64,000 bases of DNA from Aeromicrobium erythreum (GTDB lineage Bacteria; Actinomycetota; Actinomycetes; Propionibacteriales; Nocardioidaceae). The notes beneath the pieces were generated by a model, which was given only the letters and a program-made list of their open reading frames with translations, was not told the origin of the DNA and did no database searches. Below are positions 24,017 to 31,627 of this stretch, one piece after another. The translations under genes were made by a program, and so were the position numbers. The number at the start of each line of letters is the position of its first letter. The first letter of the stretch is position 1. The stretch lies in the NCBI RefSeq assembly GCF_001509405.1, contig NZ_CP011502.1, positions 2,108,001 to 2,172,000 on the forward strand, in the 5' to 3' direction.

Positions 24017-25699
24017 ATGACGTCGAGCACCACCACGCCCCCCTCCCGTCCGGCCCGCCGCCGTCGCGGCGAGGGCCAGTGGGCGTTGGGCTACCGCGAG
24101 CCGCTCAACGCGAACGAGCAGTCCAAGAAGGACGACAACCCGCTGAACGTCCGCGCCCGCATCGAGAACATCTACGCGCACCGCGGCTTCGACAGCATCG
24201 ACCCCGGCGACCTGCGTGGACGCTTCCGCTGGTGGGGGCTGTACACGCAGCGCAAGGCCGGGATCGACGGCGGCAAGACCGCGACGCTCGAGCCGGAGGA
24301 GCTCGACGACCGCTACTTCATGCTCCGCGTGCGGATCGACGGCGGACAGCTGAACCTCGCGCAGCTGCGCACCATCGCCGACATCTCCGTGGAGTTCGCG
24401 CGCGACAGCGCCGACCTCACCGACCGCCAGAACGTCCAGTACCACTGGATCGACGTGCGCGACATGCCCACGATCTGGGAGCGGCTCGAGGGTGTCGGCC
24501 TGTCGACGCAGGAGGCCTGCGGCGACTGCCCGCGCGTCATCCTCGGCTCGCCCGTCGCGGGCATCAGCGCCGACGAGATCATCGACGCCCGCCCGGCCAT
24601 CGAGGCCGTCGAGAGCCGCTACATCGGCGACCGCGCCTTCTCGAACCTGCCGCGCAAGTTCAAGTCGGCGATCAGCGGACACCCTGGGCACGACGTTGTC
24701 CCGCAGATCAACGACATCGCCTTCATCGGCGCCGAGCACCCCGCGCACGGACCCGGCTTCGACCTGTGGGTCGGCGGCGGGCTGTCCACCAACCCGATGC
24801 TCGCCCAGCGGGTCGGGGTCTGGGTGCCGATCGACGAGGTGCCGGAGGTGTGGGAGGGCGTCGTCAGCATCTTCCGCGACTACGGTTACCGCCGGCTCCG
24901 CTCCCGCGCCCGCCTCAAGTTCCTCGTGGCCGACTGGGGCATCGAGAAGTTCCGCGAGGTGCTGGAGACCGAGTACCTCGAGCGCACCCTCGTCGACCTC
25001 GACGCCCCCGAGGTGCCGGCCACGCCCGTCGACCACGTGGGCGTGCACCGCCAGAAGGACGGCCGCTACTACGTGGGCGTCGCCGCGACGGTCGGTCGCA
25101 TCTCCGGCACGCTGCTGAACCGGGTGGCCGACGTCGTCGAGGCGCACGGCTCCGACCGCGTCGCCACCACGCCCATGCAGAAGCTCGTCGTGCTCGACGT
25201 CGAGGAGGACCGCGTCGAGTCGCTCGTCGAGGCGCTGGCCGAGCTGGGCCTGCACGCGCGGCCGTCGCAGTGGCGTCGCAACACGATGGCCTGCACCGGC
25301 ATCGAGTACTGCAAGCTCGCCATCGTGGAGACGAAGGCCCGCGCGGCCGACCTCATCGGTGAGCTGGAGAAGCGCGTTCCCGAGCTCGACGCCCCGATCA
25401 CGGTCAACGTGAACGGCTGCCCGAACTCCTGCGCCCGCATCCAGACGGCCGACATCGGCCTCAAGGGCCAGCTCGTGCTCGACGAGAACGGCGACCAGGT
25501 GGAGGGCTTCCAGGTGCACCTCGGCGGTGCCCTCGGGCTGGAGGCCGGCTTCGGCCGCAAGCTCCGCGCCCACAAGGTGACCGGCGAGCAGCTGCCCGAC
25601 TACGTCGAGAAGCTGTCGCGCACGTTCCTGGAGCAGCGCGACGCCGACGAGTCGTTCGCGCACTGGGTCGCCCGCGCCGACGAGGAGGTCCTGCGATGA
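24017..25699 (+). CDS. sir: Ferredoxin-type sulfite (nitrite/sulfite) reductase
   Basis: The 560-residue siroheme-[4Fe-4S] enzyme reduces sulfite to sulfide with six electrons. Two ferredoxin-like halves are visible, with DLTDRQNVQYHW and the siroheme-binding arginines in the first part, and the cluster cysteines in CTGIEYCKLA and NGCPNSCARIQ. Placement beside a cysteine-type leader peptide and a siroheme chelatase favours sulfite over nitrite. It overlaps the next gene by ATGA. ATG 24017 starts the conserved WALGYREPLN region after a short basic tail. Confidence 0.95.
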   Translation: MTSSTTTPPSRPARRRRGEGQWALGYREPLNANEQSKKDDNPLNVRARIENIYAHRGFDSIDPGDLRGRFRWWGLYTQRKAGIDGGKTATLEPEELDDRYFMLRVRIDGGQLNLAQLRTIADISVEFARDSADLTDRQNVQYHWIDVRDMPTIWERLEGVGLSTQEACGDCPRVILGSPVAGISADEIIDARPAIEAVESRYIGDRAFSNLPRKFKSAISGHPGHDVVPQINDIAFIGAEHPAHGPGFDLWVGGGLSTNPMLAQRVGVWVPIDEVPEVWEGVVSIFRDYGYRRLRSRARLKFLVADWGIEKFREVLETEYLERTLVDLDAPEVPATPVDHVGVHRQKDGRYYVGVAATVGRISGTLLNRVADVVEAHGSDRVATTPMQKLVVLDVEEDRVESLVEALAELGLHARPSQWRRNTMACTGIEYCKLAIVETKARAADLIGELEKRVPELDAPITVNVNGCPNSCARIQTADIGLKGQLVLDENGDQVEGFQVHLGGALGLEAGFGRKLRAHKVTGEQLPDYVEKLSRTFLEQRDADESFAHWVARADEEVLR

Positions 25700-25875
25700 G
25701 GGCGACACCGTTCCACTGTCCGTACTGCGCCGACGAGGACCTGCGTCCGCACGGCGAGACCCACGGCGAGTGGGAGTGCCGCAGCTGTCTGCGCGCCTTC
25801 CGCCTCGGCTCCATCGGACTCCTCTCCCCCACCCACACCAGCACCACCGACCCCTCTGGAAGGAGGACAGCATGA
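25696..25875 (+). CDS. Small zinc-ribbon protein (59 aa) in the sulfite reductase operon
   Basis: The product has two CxxC knuckles: HCPYC near residue 8-11 and ECRSC about 18 residues later, a compact zinc ribbon. It overlaps the reductase stop and the chelatase start, each as ATGA, so translation of the three is locked together. Similar small cysteine-rich ORFs lie between sulfite reductase and the next sulfur gene in other actinobacteria. A role in handling the metal cluster or a partner ferredoxin is conceivable, but nothing in the sequence proves it. Confidence 0.82.
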   Translation: MRATPFHCPYCADEDLRPHGETHGEWECRSCLRAFRLGSIGLLSPTHTSTTDPSGRRTA

Positions 25876-26630
25876 CTGCACCAGCGTTGATCGCCCTGGC
25901 GCACGGCAGCCGCGACCCGCGGTCCGCCGAGACCATCACTGCCCTGACGGAGCGCGTGGCGTGCATGCGTCCCGACCTCCGGGTGGCCACCGCGTTCCTC
26001 GACCACTCCGAGCCCGACCTCGACGCCGTCGTCGACCGTCTGGTCGCCGAGGGTCACAGCGAGATCGTCCTCGTCCCCCTGCTGCTCACCGAGGCCTACC
26101 ACGCCAAGGTCGACGTGCCGGAGGCCGCGAAGGCGGCCCGCTCCCGTCACGAGGGGCTGCAGATCGAGGTGACCGACGTCCTCGGCATCGAGAACGCGTT
26201 CTTCCACGTGCTCGACCGTCGGCTGCGCGAGGTGCTGCGCGAGAACCGGGTGCGCGAGCTCGACGCCCTGGTGCTCGCGGGTGCCGGCTCGTCCGACGCG
26301 GTCGCGAACGCCACCATCGCCCGGGCCGCCCGCGCCTGGGGCGCGCACCATAAGCTGCCGACGATCGCTGCGTTCGCGTCGAGCGCGCCGCCCGCCGCGG
26401 GCGAGGCCGTGCGGGCGCACCGCGCCGACGGTCGCCGCAACATCGCGGTCGGTCAGCTGATGCTCGCACCGGGCTTCCTGCCCGACCGGGTGAAGGAGCT
26501 GGCGTACGAGGCCGGCGCCGTCGCCGTCGCCGAGCCACTGGGCGTCTCGGACGAGGTGGCCGAGGTCATCCTGGCCCGCTACGCGGTCGGGGCCGTCGAG
26601 CTGGTCTCGCTGGACGCGCTCTTCGCCTGA
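25872..26630 (+). CDS. Sirohydrochlorin chelatase (SirB/CbiX family)
   Basis: The 252-residue protein has two repeated chelatase domains. The first begins LIALAHGSRDPRSAETI with the metal-binding His, and includes LVPLLLTEAYHAKVDVPEA with the second catalytic His; the second includes LVLAGAGSSDAVANATI. It inserts iron into sirohydrochlorin to make siroheme, the cofactor of the reductase encoded just upstream. GGAAGGAGGACAGC gives a good ribosome binding site before ATG 25872. The cysH and cysDN genes that often share this operon are absent here. Confidence 0.93.
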   Translation: MTAPALIALAHGSRDPRSAETITALTERVACMRPDLRVATAFLDHSEPDLDAVVDRLVAEGHSEIVLVPLLLTEAYHAKVDVPEAAKAARSRHEGLQIEVTDVLGIENAFFHVLDRRLREVLRENRVRELDALVLAGAGSSDAVANATIARAARAWGAHHKLPTIAAFASSAPPAAGEAVRAHRADGRRNIAVGQLMLAPGFLPDRVKELAYEAGAVAVAEPLGVSDEVAEVILARYAVGAVELVSLDALFA

Positions 26631-26720
26631 GCACCCCCCGGCACTGGTACGACACCGCACGACCCACCGCCGGACCCTCCGGCGCACCGGGCCCGCACCC
26701 CGGGGACTAGCGTTCCCCGG

Positions 26721-27758
26721 GTGCGGGCCTGGTTGCGTCTCGGGATCCTCGTCGTCGTCGCGTCGACGGCGCTCGAGCTCGCCCAGGTGCCGTCGGCACT
26801 CCTCTTCGGCGGACTGCTCGGCGCCCTCGTGTACGCACTGCTCGCCCCGGGCCGGCTCGCGCCCCGACCGCTGGACGCACCCCGCTGGGTCTCTCTCACG
26901 GGCCAGGGCGTCGTCGGCACGATCGTCGGCGCCTCGGTCGACTGGGGGACGTTCACGTCGCTCGGCTGGTCGTGGCCCGTGGTCGTGGCGGCCTCGGCCT
27001 CGACGATCGTCGTGAGCGTCCTGGCGGGGCAGCTGCTGCGTCTGCACCGGGGTGTGACCCCCGTGACGGCTGCCTTCGCCTCGATCGCAGGCGGCGCGTC
27101 GGGCATGACGGCCCTCTCCCGCGACCTCGGCGCCGACGACCGGGTCGTCACCGTGCTGCAGTACCTGCGCGTCCTCGTGGTGCTGTTCAGCCTGCCGCTC
27201 GTGGTCGGGCTCGTCTTCCACGAGCGCGGTGGTGCAGCCTCCGGCGGGTTCGTCCTCGGCAGTGGCCGCGACCTGCTCTACTGCGCCCTCGCCGTCGGCT
27301 CGGGGCTGCTGCTGGGGCGCGTCGCGCACCTCCCGTCGCCGGCCATCCTCGGCCCCGTGGTCACCGCGGCGGCGCTGCACGCCGTGCCGGGGTTCACCGA
27401 CGCGGTCGTGCCGACCTGGGTGGAGGGTCTCGGGTACCTCGCGATCGGCGTCCAGGTCGGGCTGCGGTTCACGCTGGAGAGCCTGCGGTCGATCGCGCGG
27501 ATGCTCCCGACCGCCGCCGTCTCCATCGCGCTCACCATGGTCACCTGCGCGGGCCTGGGACTCGCCCTCGCGGCGGCGACCGGGACGAGCCGCCTCGACG
27601 CGTACCTGGCCACGACGCCCGGCGGCCTCTACGCCGTGCTCGCGACGTCGACCTCCACCGGCGGCAACGTCACCTTCGTGACGGCCGTCCAGCTGCTCCG
27701 GCTGCTGCTGGTGCTGCTGCTGGCTCCGGCCCTCGCCCGGCTGCTGCGCCGGGGCTGA
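26721..27758 (+). CDS. AbrB-family membrane protein (putative regulator/transporter)
   Basis: The 345-residue protein has about ten membrane helices in two repeated halves, with ASIAGGASGMTALSRDLGAD in the first half and ATTPGGLYAVLATSTSTGGNVTFVTAVQLLR in the second. This repeated pattern is characteristic of the AbrB/'ammonia monooxygenase' membrane family; its function is not established. GTG 26721 lies seven bases after TAGCGT with no Shine-Dalgarno. It converges on PPK2 with only two bases between the stops. Confidence 0.88.
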   Translation: MRAWLRLGILVVVASTALELAQVPSALLFGGLLGALVYALLAPGRLAPRPLDAPRWVSLTGQGVVGTIVGASVDWGTFTSLGWSWPVVVAASASTIVVSVLAGQLLRLHRGVTPVTAAFASIAGGASGMTALSRDLGADDRVVTVLQYLRVLVVLFSLPLVVGLVFHERGGAASGGFVLGSGRDLLYCALAVGSGLLLGRVAHLPSPAILGPVVTAAALHAVPGFTDAVVPTWVEGLGYLAIGVQVGLRFTLESLRSIARMLPTAAVSIALTMVTCAGLGLALAAATGTSRLDAYLATTPGGLYAVLATSTSTGGNVTFVTAVQLLRLLLVLLLAPALARLLRRG

Positions 27759-27760
27759 CG

Positions 27761-28594
27761 TCAGCTCGACGCAGCGAGCCGGGCGCGCTGCTCGTCGACG
27801 TCGTAGTCGGCCTCGGGCCAGGTCAGGTCCAGCGCGCGCAGGTGCTCCAGGAGCAGCCGGCCGACCGCCCAGTTGCGGTACCACTTGCGTCCGCTGGGCA
27901 CGACGTGCCACGGGGCGACGTCGGTCGACGTCCGCTGGAGCACCAGGTCGTACGCGTCCTGGTAGTCGTCCCACAGCTCACGCTCGTCGATGTCGCCCGG
28001 GTTGAACTTCCAGTGCTTCGTCGGGTCGTCGAGCCGGGCGAGGAGTCGAGCGGCCTGGTCGTCGGGACTGATGTGCAGCAGGCACTTGAGGACCGTGCCG
28101 CCGGACTCGACGTACCGGCGCTCGAAGGCGTTGATCGCGTCGTAGCGTCGCTCGACCTCGTCGACGTCGGCCAGCCGGCGCACGCGCCCGATGAGCACGT
28201 CCTCGTAGTGGGAGCGGTCGAAGACGCCGAGCTCGCCGGCCGACGGCAACCGTCGCTCGACCCGCCACAGGAAGTCGTGGGCGAGCTCCTCGGGCGTCGG
28301 CTTCTTGAAGGAGGCGATGCGGACCCCGAGCGGGCTGACCAGACCGACGACCTTCTCGATCGTGCCGCCCTTGCCCGAGGTGTCCATGCCCTGCAGCACG
28401 ACCAGGACGGAGCGCGGGTCGCCCGTCGTGCCGTGCGCGTGCAGACGCTCCTGCAGGTCGGCCAGCTCGGTGCCGAGCTCGGCGAGCGCGGCCTTGCCGG
28501 CCGCCTTGTCGCCGTCGAAGCCGGGGGTCGAGCGGGAGTCGACCTCGGCGAGGCTGCTGACGGCGGACAGCGTGCTGCTCAGGCTCTGCGACAT
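27761..28594 (-). CDS. ppk2: Polyphosphate kinase 2 family protein
   Basis: The 277-residue cytosolic kinase has Walker A GMDTSGKGGTIEKV, Walker B-like VFDRSHYEDVLIGRV and the lid region DDPTKHWKFNPGDIDERELWDDY, followed by PWHVVPSGRKWYRNW. PPK2 enzymes transfer phosphate between polyphosphate and nucleoside mono- or diphosphates; the subclass cannot be fixed by eye. ATG 28594 is six bases after TACGGT (28601-28606, reverse strand) and only 27 bases from the divergent reductase start. Confidence 0.95.
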   Translation of the reverse strand: MSQSLSSTLSAVSSLAEVDSRSTPGFDGDKAAGKAALAELGTELADLQERLHAHGTTGDPRSVLVVLQGMDTSGKGGTIEKVVGLVSPLGVRIASFKKPTPEELAHDFLWRVERRLPSAGELGVFDRSHYEDVLIGRVRRLADVDEVERRYDAINAFERRYVESGGTVLKCLLHISPDDQAARLLARLDDPTKHWKFNPGDIDERELWDDYQDAYDLVLQRTSTDVAPWHVVPSGRKWYRNWAVGRLLLEHLRALDLTWPEADYDVDEQRARLAASS

Positions 28595-28600
28595 GGCGCC

Positions 28601-28614
28601 ACCGTACCTAGGGT
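28601..28614. promoter_or_regulatory. Back-to-back -10 elements of the PPK2/RibD-like divergent pair
   Basis: Reverse TACGGT (28606-28601) and forward TAGGGT (28609-28614) are two bases apart, six and seven bases from their respective ATG codons. The whole intergenic region is 27 bases, so any -35 contacts must lie inside the opposite gene's first codons. Confidence 0.6.
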
Positions 28615-28621
28615 GGGCGTC

Positions 28622-29281
28622 ATGGCCACGCCGACGATCGACCGTGCACTGTACGAGTACCCCGACCTCGAGGAGGGCCGCGCCTGGGTGCGGGTCAACT
28701 TCGTCAGCAGCGTCGACGGCTCGGCGGAGGGGGCCGACGGGCGGTCGGGGTCGCTCGGCACCGACGCCGACCAGGCCGTGTTCGGGCTCCTGCGCGAGCT
28801 GTGCGACGTCGTGCTCGTGTCGGCCGGCACCGCGCGGTCTGAGGACTACGGACCCATCGACGACGGCTTGCTCGCGCTCGTCAGCCGCAGCCTCGACGTG
28901 CCCGACCGGTTGAAGGTCCCGGGCGTGCTCGTCATCGCGCCAGGAGCCGCCGACGAGGAGCAGGTGGTGGCGCTCGAGGGCGCGGGCGTGGAAGTGCTGC
29001 TCACCGGCGAGGACGAGGTCGACTGGCCGGCGGCGCTCGCCGAGCTCGGCCGTCGCGGCCTGCAGCGGGTGCTGTGCGAGGGCGGCCCGTCGTTGTTCGC
29101 CGGCCTCACGGCGCTCGACCTGGTCGACGAGCTGTGCCTGACCGTCTCCCCCGTCCTCGTGGCCGGCGACGGTCAGCGCATCTCCACCGGCGGCGAGTCG
29201 GCGGAGGTGCCGCTGCGGCTGGCGCACGCCGTCGACGTCGACGGCACGCTGCTCACGCGGTGGGTGCGGCAGGGACGCTGA
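28622..29281 (+). CDS. RibD C-terminal/dihydrofolate-reductase-like pyrimidine reductase
   Basis: The 219-residue protein has the RibD reductase fold: VRVNFVSSVDGSAEGADGRSGSLG near the start, LCDVVLVSAGTARSEDYGP, LQRVLCEGGPSLFAGL and DELCLTVSPVLVAGDG. Such proteins reduce NADPH-dependent pyrimidine or related substrates; the deaminase half of a true RibD is absent, so a role in riboflavin synthesis is not assured. Predicted leaderless start. Its 3' end overlaps the convergent SGNH gene by 29 bases. Confidence 0.88.
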   Translation: MATPTIDRALYEYPDLEEGRAWVRVNFVSSVDGSAEGADGRSGSLGTDADQAVFGLLRELCDVVLVSAGTARSEDYGPIDDGLLALVSRSLDVPDRLKVPGVLVIAPGAADEEQVVALEGAGVEVLLTGEDEVDWPAALAELGRRGLQRVLCEGGPSLFAGLTALDLVDELCLTVSPVLVAGDGQRISTGGESAEVPLRLAHAVDVDGTLLTRWVRQGR

Positions 29282-30122
29282 CCCGGCCGTCCGGCACGAG
29301 CGTGAGGTCGGGGGCGAGGTGGCCGAACGGCACCTCGTCGCGCTCCCCCAGCGCCGCGAGCACCGACGGCAGCATGGCCTGCGCGGTCCGCTTGTAGCCG
29401 AGCGAGCTGGGGTGGAAGCGGTCGAGGCTGAACATCTCGTCGGGGTTCGTGATGAAGAACGGCCCGACGACGTCGGCGAGCGAGACGACGTAGGCACCGT
29501 GGCGCAGGGCCGCCTCCTGCTGGGCGGCCGCGAGCTGGCGCGAGGCCCGCGACCCGAGGGCGCGCAGGGGCTGCGGCACGGGGGTGAGGGCGCCGAGGTC
29601 GGGGCACGTGCCGACGACCACCGCGGTGCCACGACCTCGCAGCGCCGAGACGCACGCCTCGAGGTGGCTCACCGACTCGACCACCGGCACCCGGTGCGTC
29701 ACGTCGTTGCCGCCCACGACGACGACCGCGACGTCGGGCGCGTAGTCGGGCGGCAGCGACGCGAGCTGCTCGGCCAGCCGGCTGCTCTCGGACCCGACCA
29801 CGGCGGCGGTGCGCAGGCGCACGGCGCGCTCGGTGCGCTTGGACACCTGCCGGGCGAGCCGCGCACCGAGCGTGCCCCGCGGTCCGTCGGCACCCAGCCC
29901 CGCGGCGATCGAGTCGCCCAGCACGAGCAGGTCGATGGTGCCGCCGTGCCGCTTCTTGTAGACGCGGTCGGCAAGGGGTGCGTCCTCGCCGAGCGGCTTG
30001 CCGATCGCCGCGCGCGCGAGCGCGGCCTGGTGCTGCAGCACCGCCCGCGCCCCCCACGCCGCGGCCGCCCCCGCCGTCGCGGTCACCAGCAGACCCGTCG
30101 CCACCGTCCTCGTCACTCCCAC
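29253..30122 (-). CDS. SGNH/GDSL-family hydrolase, membrane-anchored
   Basis: The 289-residue protein has an N-terminal hydrophobic helix (VATGLLVTATAGAAAAW) and the SGNH blocks: LVLGDSIAAGLG (Ser), the Gly-rich oxyanion region, VVVGGNDVTH (Asn) and DRFHPSSLGY (Asp and His). It is likely an extracytoplasmic esterase. GTG 30122 is preceded by GGAGGAACGTCCTC; a GTG two codons later is alternative, and the open frame further upstream lacks a ribosome binding site. Substrate unknown. Confidence 0.88.
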   Translation of the reverse strand: MGVTRTVATGLLVTATAGAAAAWGARAVLQHQAALARAAIGKPLGEDAPLADRVYKKRHGGTIDLLVLGDSIAAGLGADGPRGTLGARLARQVSKRTERAVRLRTAAVVGSESSRLAEQLASLPPDYAPDVAVVVVGGNDVTHRVPVVESVSHLEACVSALRGRGTAVVVGTCPDLGALTPVPQPLRALGSRASRQLAAAQQEAALRHGAYVVSLADVVGPFFITNPDEMFSLDRFHPSSLGYKRTAQAMLPSVLAALGERDEVPFGHLAPDLTLVPDGRVSVPAAPTA

Positions 30123-30186
30123 GAGGACGTTCCTCCCACACCCGTGTGAACAGGTGGTCTCTTGCACCTGAACGTAGGCTGGAGAC

Positions 30187-30609
30187 ATGAGCGACCAGGC
30201 GGGCAAGACCAGCTACGACGTCGAGAAGTCCAACGAGGAGTGGCGCGCCGAGCTGAGCGCCGCCGAGTACCACGTGCTCCGCGAGGCCGGCACCGAGCGG
30301 CCGTTCAGCTCCCCCTTCGAGACGGACCCGACGGAGGCCGTGTACGCCTGCCGCGCGTGCGGCTCCGAGCTGTTCCGCAGCGACACCAAGTTCGACGCGC
30401 ACTGCGGCTGGCCTGCCTTCTACGCCCCGCTCGCGGAGGACCGCGTCGAGTACATCGAGGACCGCTCGATGGGCATGCGTCGCGTCGAGGTCCGCTGCGC
30501 CACCTGCGGCTCCCACCTCGGCCACGTGTTCGAGGGCGAGGGCTTCCCCACCCCCACCGACCAGCGGTTCTGCATCAACGGCATCAGCCTCACCCAGGTC
30601 CCCGTCTGA
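30187..30609 (+). CDS. msrB: Peptide methionine-(R)-S-oxide reductase
   Basis: The 140-residue MsrB repairs oxidised methionine in proteins. Zinc is bound by CRAC and CATC pairs, GHVFEGEGF is the conserved core, and the catalytic Cys is in RFCINGISL. KFDAHCGWPAFYA is also conserved and provides a candidate resolving Cys. ATG 30187 is six bases after TAGGCT (30175-30180), predicting a leaderless transcript. The gene is followed by a palindromic repeat array. Confidence 0.97.
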   Translation: MSDQAGKTSYDVEKSNEEWRAELSAAEYHVLREAGTERPFSSPFETDPTEAVYACRACGSELFRSDTKFDAHCGWPAFYAPLAEDRVEYIEDRSMGMRRVEVRCATCGSHLGHVFEGEGFPTPTDQRFCINGISLTQVPV

Positions 30610-30629
30610 CCCCTCGGCAATCGGTGGGA

Positions 30630-30895
30630 GATTCCCAGGTGGACCTGGGAATCCGCGCCACGCATGGCTTGCTTCCCGTGCGTGGCTGAGATTTCCGTGC
30701 CTCGCTGGAGCTTCCGAGGTCGACCTCGGAATCGCTGCTACGCGCGGTGCACTTCCCGTGCCTTGCTGAGCTTCCCGTGCCCTGCGGGGAGACAACCCAG
30801 GTCGACCCGGAAATCTCAGCCACGCACGGCTTGCTCTCCGTGCGTGGCTGAGATTTCCGTGCCTCGCTGAAGATTCCCAGGTCGACCTGGGAATC
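30630..30895. repeat. Palindromic repeat array between convergent msrB and hemQ
   Basis: Two 77-base direct repeats (30657-30733 and 30819-30895, similar but not identical) each comprise a GCCACGCA/TGCGTGGC hairpin, the segment TGAGATTTCCGTGCCTCGCTG and a 24-base palindrome. A further palindrome stands at 30630-30653 (arms GATTCCCAGGT/ACCTGGGAATC), one at 30710-30733 (TTCCGAGGTC/GACCTCGGAA), a degenerate one at 30791-30815, and a perfect one at 30872-30895 centred on GGTCGACC. The array fills the intergenic space and ends five bases before the hemQ stop. It may act as a bidirectional terminator or as a REP-like element. Confidence 0.8.
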
Positions 30896-30900
30896 CCCGA

Positions 30901-31605
30901 TCAGGGCCAGAGCGCGGTGAGGTCGGCCGGGTCGTGGCGGCGGCCGGTGTAGAACGGGATCTCCTCGCGCACGTGGCGGCGGGCGGTGCTGGCGCGCAGG
31001 TCGCGCATGAGGTCGACGATGCGGTGCAGCTCGTCGGCCTCGAACGCCAGGATCCACTCGTAGTCGCCGAGCGCGAACGACGCGACCGTGTTGGCGCGGA
31101 CGTCGGGGTAGGGGCGGGCCTGCATGCCGTGCTCCTTGAGCATCGCGCGACGCTCCTCATCGGGCAGCAGGTACCACTCGTAGGAGCGGACGAACGGGTA
31201 CACGCAGACCCAGTCGCGCACGGTCTCGTCGGCCATGAACGCGGGCACGTGCGACTTGTTGAACTCCGCAGGACGGTGCAGGGCGGTCTGCGACCACACG
31301 GGCGCCATCCGCGAGCCCAGCGCGGTCCGCCGGAACGCGTTGTAGGCGGCCTGCAGCGCGTCGGCCGACGACGCGTGCCACCAGACCATGAGGTCGGCGT
31401 CGGCGCGCATGCCGCTGACGTCGTAGAAGCCGCGGACCACGACGTCCTCGTCGGCCAGACGCTTCACCAGGTCGTCGACCTCGGCGGCCTCCGCGGCACG
31501 GTCGGCGTCCCCGAGCACCCGCTCGAGCTTGAAGACCGACCACATCGTGTAGCGGATGGTCTCGTTGATCTCCTTGGCCAGCTTTCCCTGGTTCGGCACG
31601 CTCAT
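30901..31605 (-). CDS. hemQ: Coproheme decarboxylase HemQ (ChdC)
   Basis: The 234-residue protein belongs to the chlorite-dismutase-like family. It converts coproheme to protoheme by two oxidative decarboxylations, the last step of the coproporphyrin-dependent pathway. Segments [38 protein letters not shown] (with the tyrosine region used in catalysis) and [28 protein letters not shown] are characteristic. ATG 31605 starts [14 protein letters not shown]; the longer open frame lacks support. It is the third gene of a hemE-hemY-hemQ unit on this strand. Confidence 0.95.
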   Translation of the reverse strand: MSVPNQGKLAKEINETIRYTMWSVFKLERVLGDADRAAEAAEVDDLVKRLADEDVVVRGFYDVSGMRADADLMVWWHASSADALQAAYNAFRRTALGSRMAPVWSQTALHRPAEFNKSHVPAFMADETVRDWVCVYPFVRSYEWYLLPDEERRAMLKEHGMQARPYPDVRANTVASFALGDYEWILAFEADELHRIVDLMRDLRASTARRHVREEIPFYTGRRHDPADLTALWP

Positions 31606-31627
31606 GGGTCCATTCTCCCCCCGCGGC

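Noticed and set aside
22097-25990. 1297-codon reverse open frame joined to YihY
   Set aside because: Only the YihY end is real. The rest is antisense to the 23106 gene and sir and lacks any recognisable domain.
30610-30900. CRISPR array
   Set aside because: Repeats are palindromic, few, unevenly spaced and of different types; spacers are themselves repeated; no cas gene is present.
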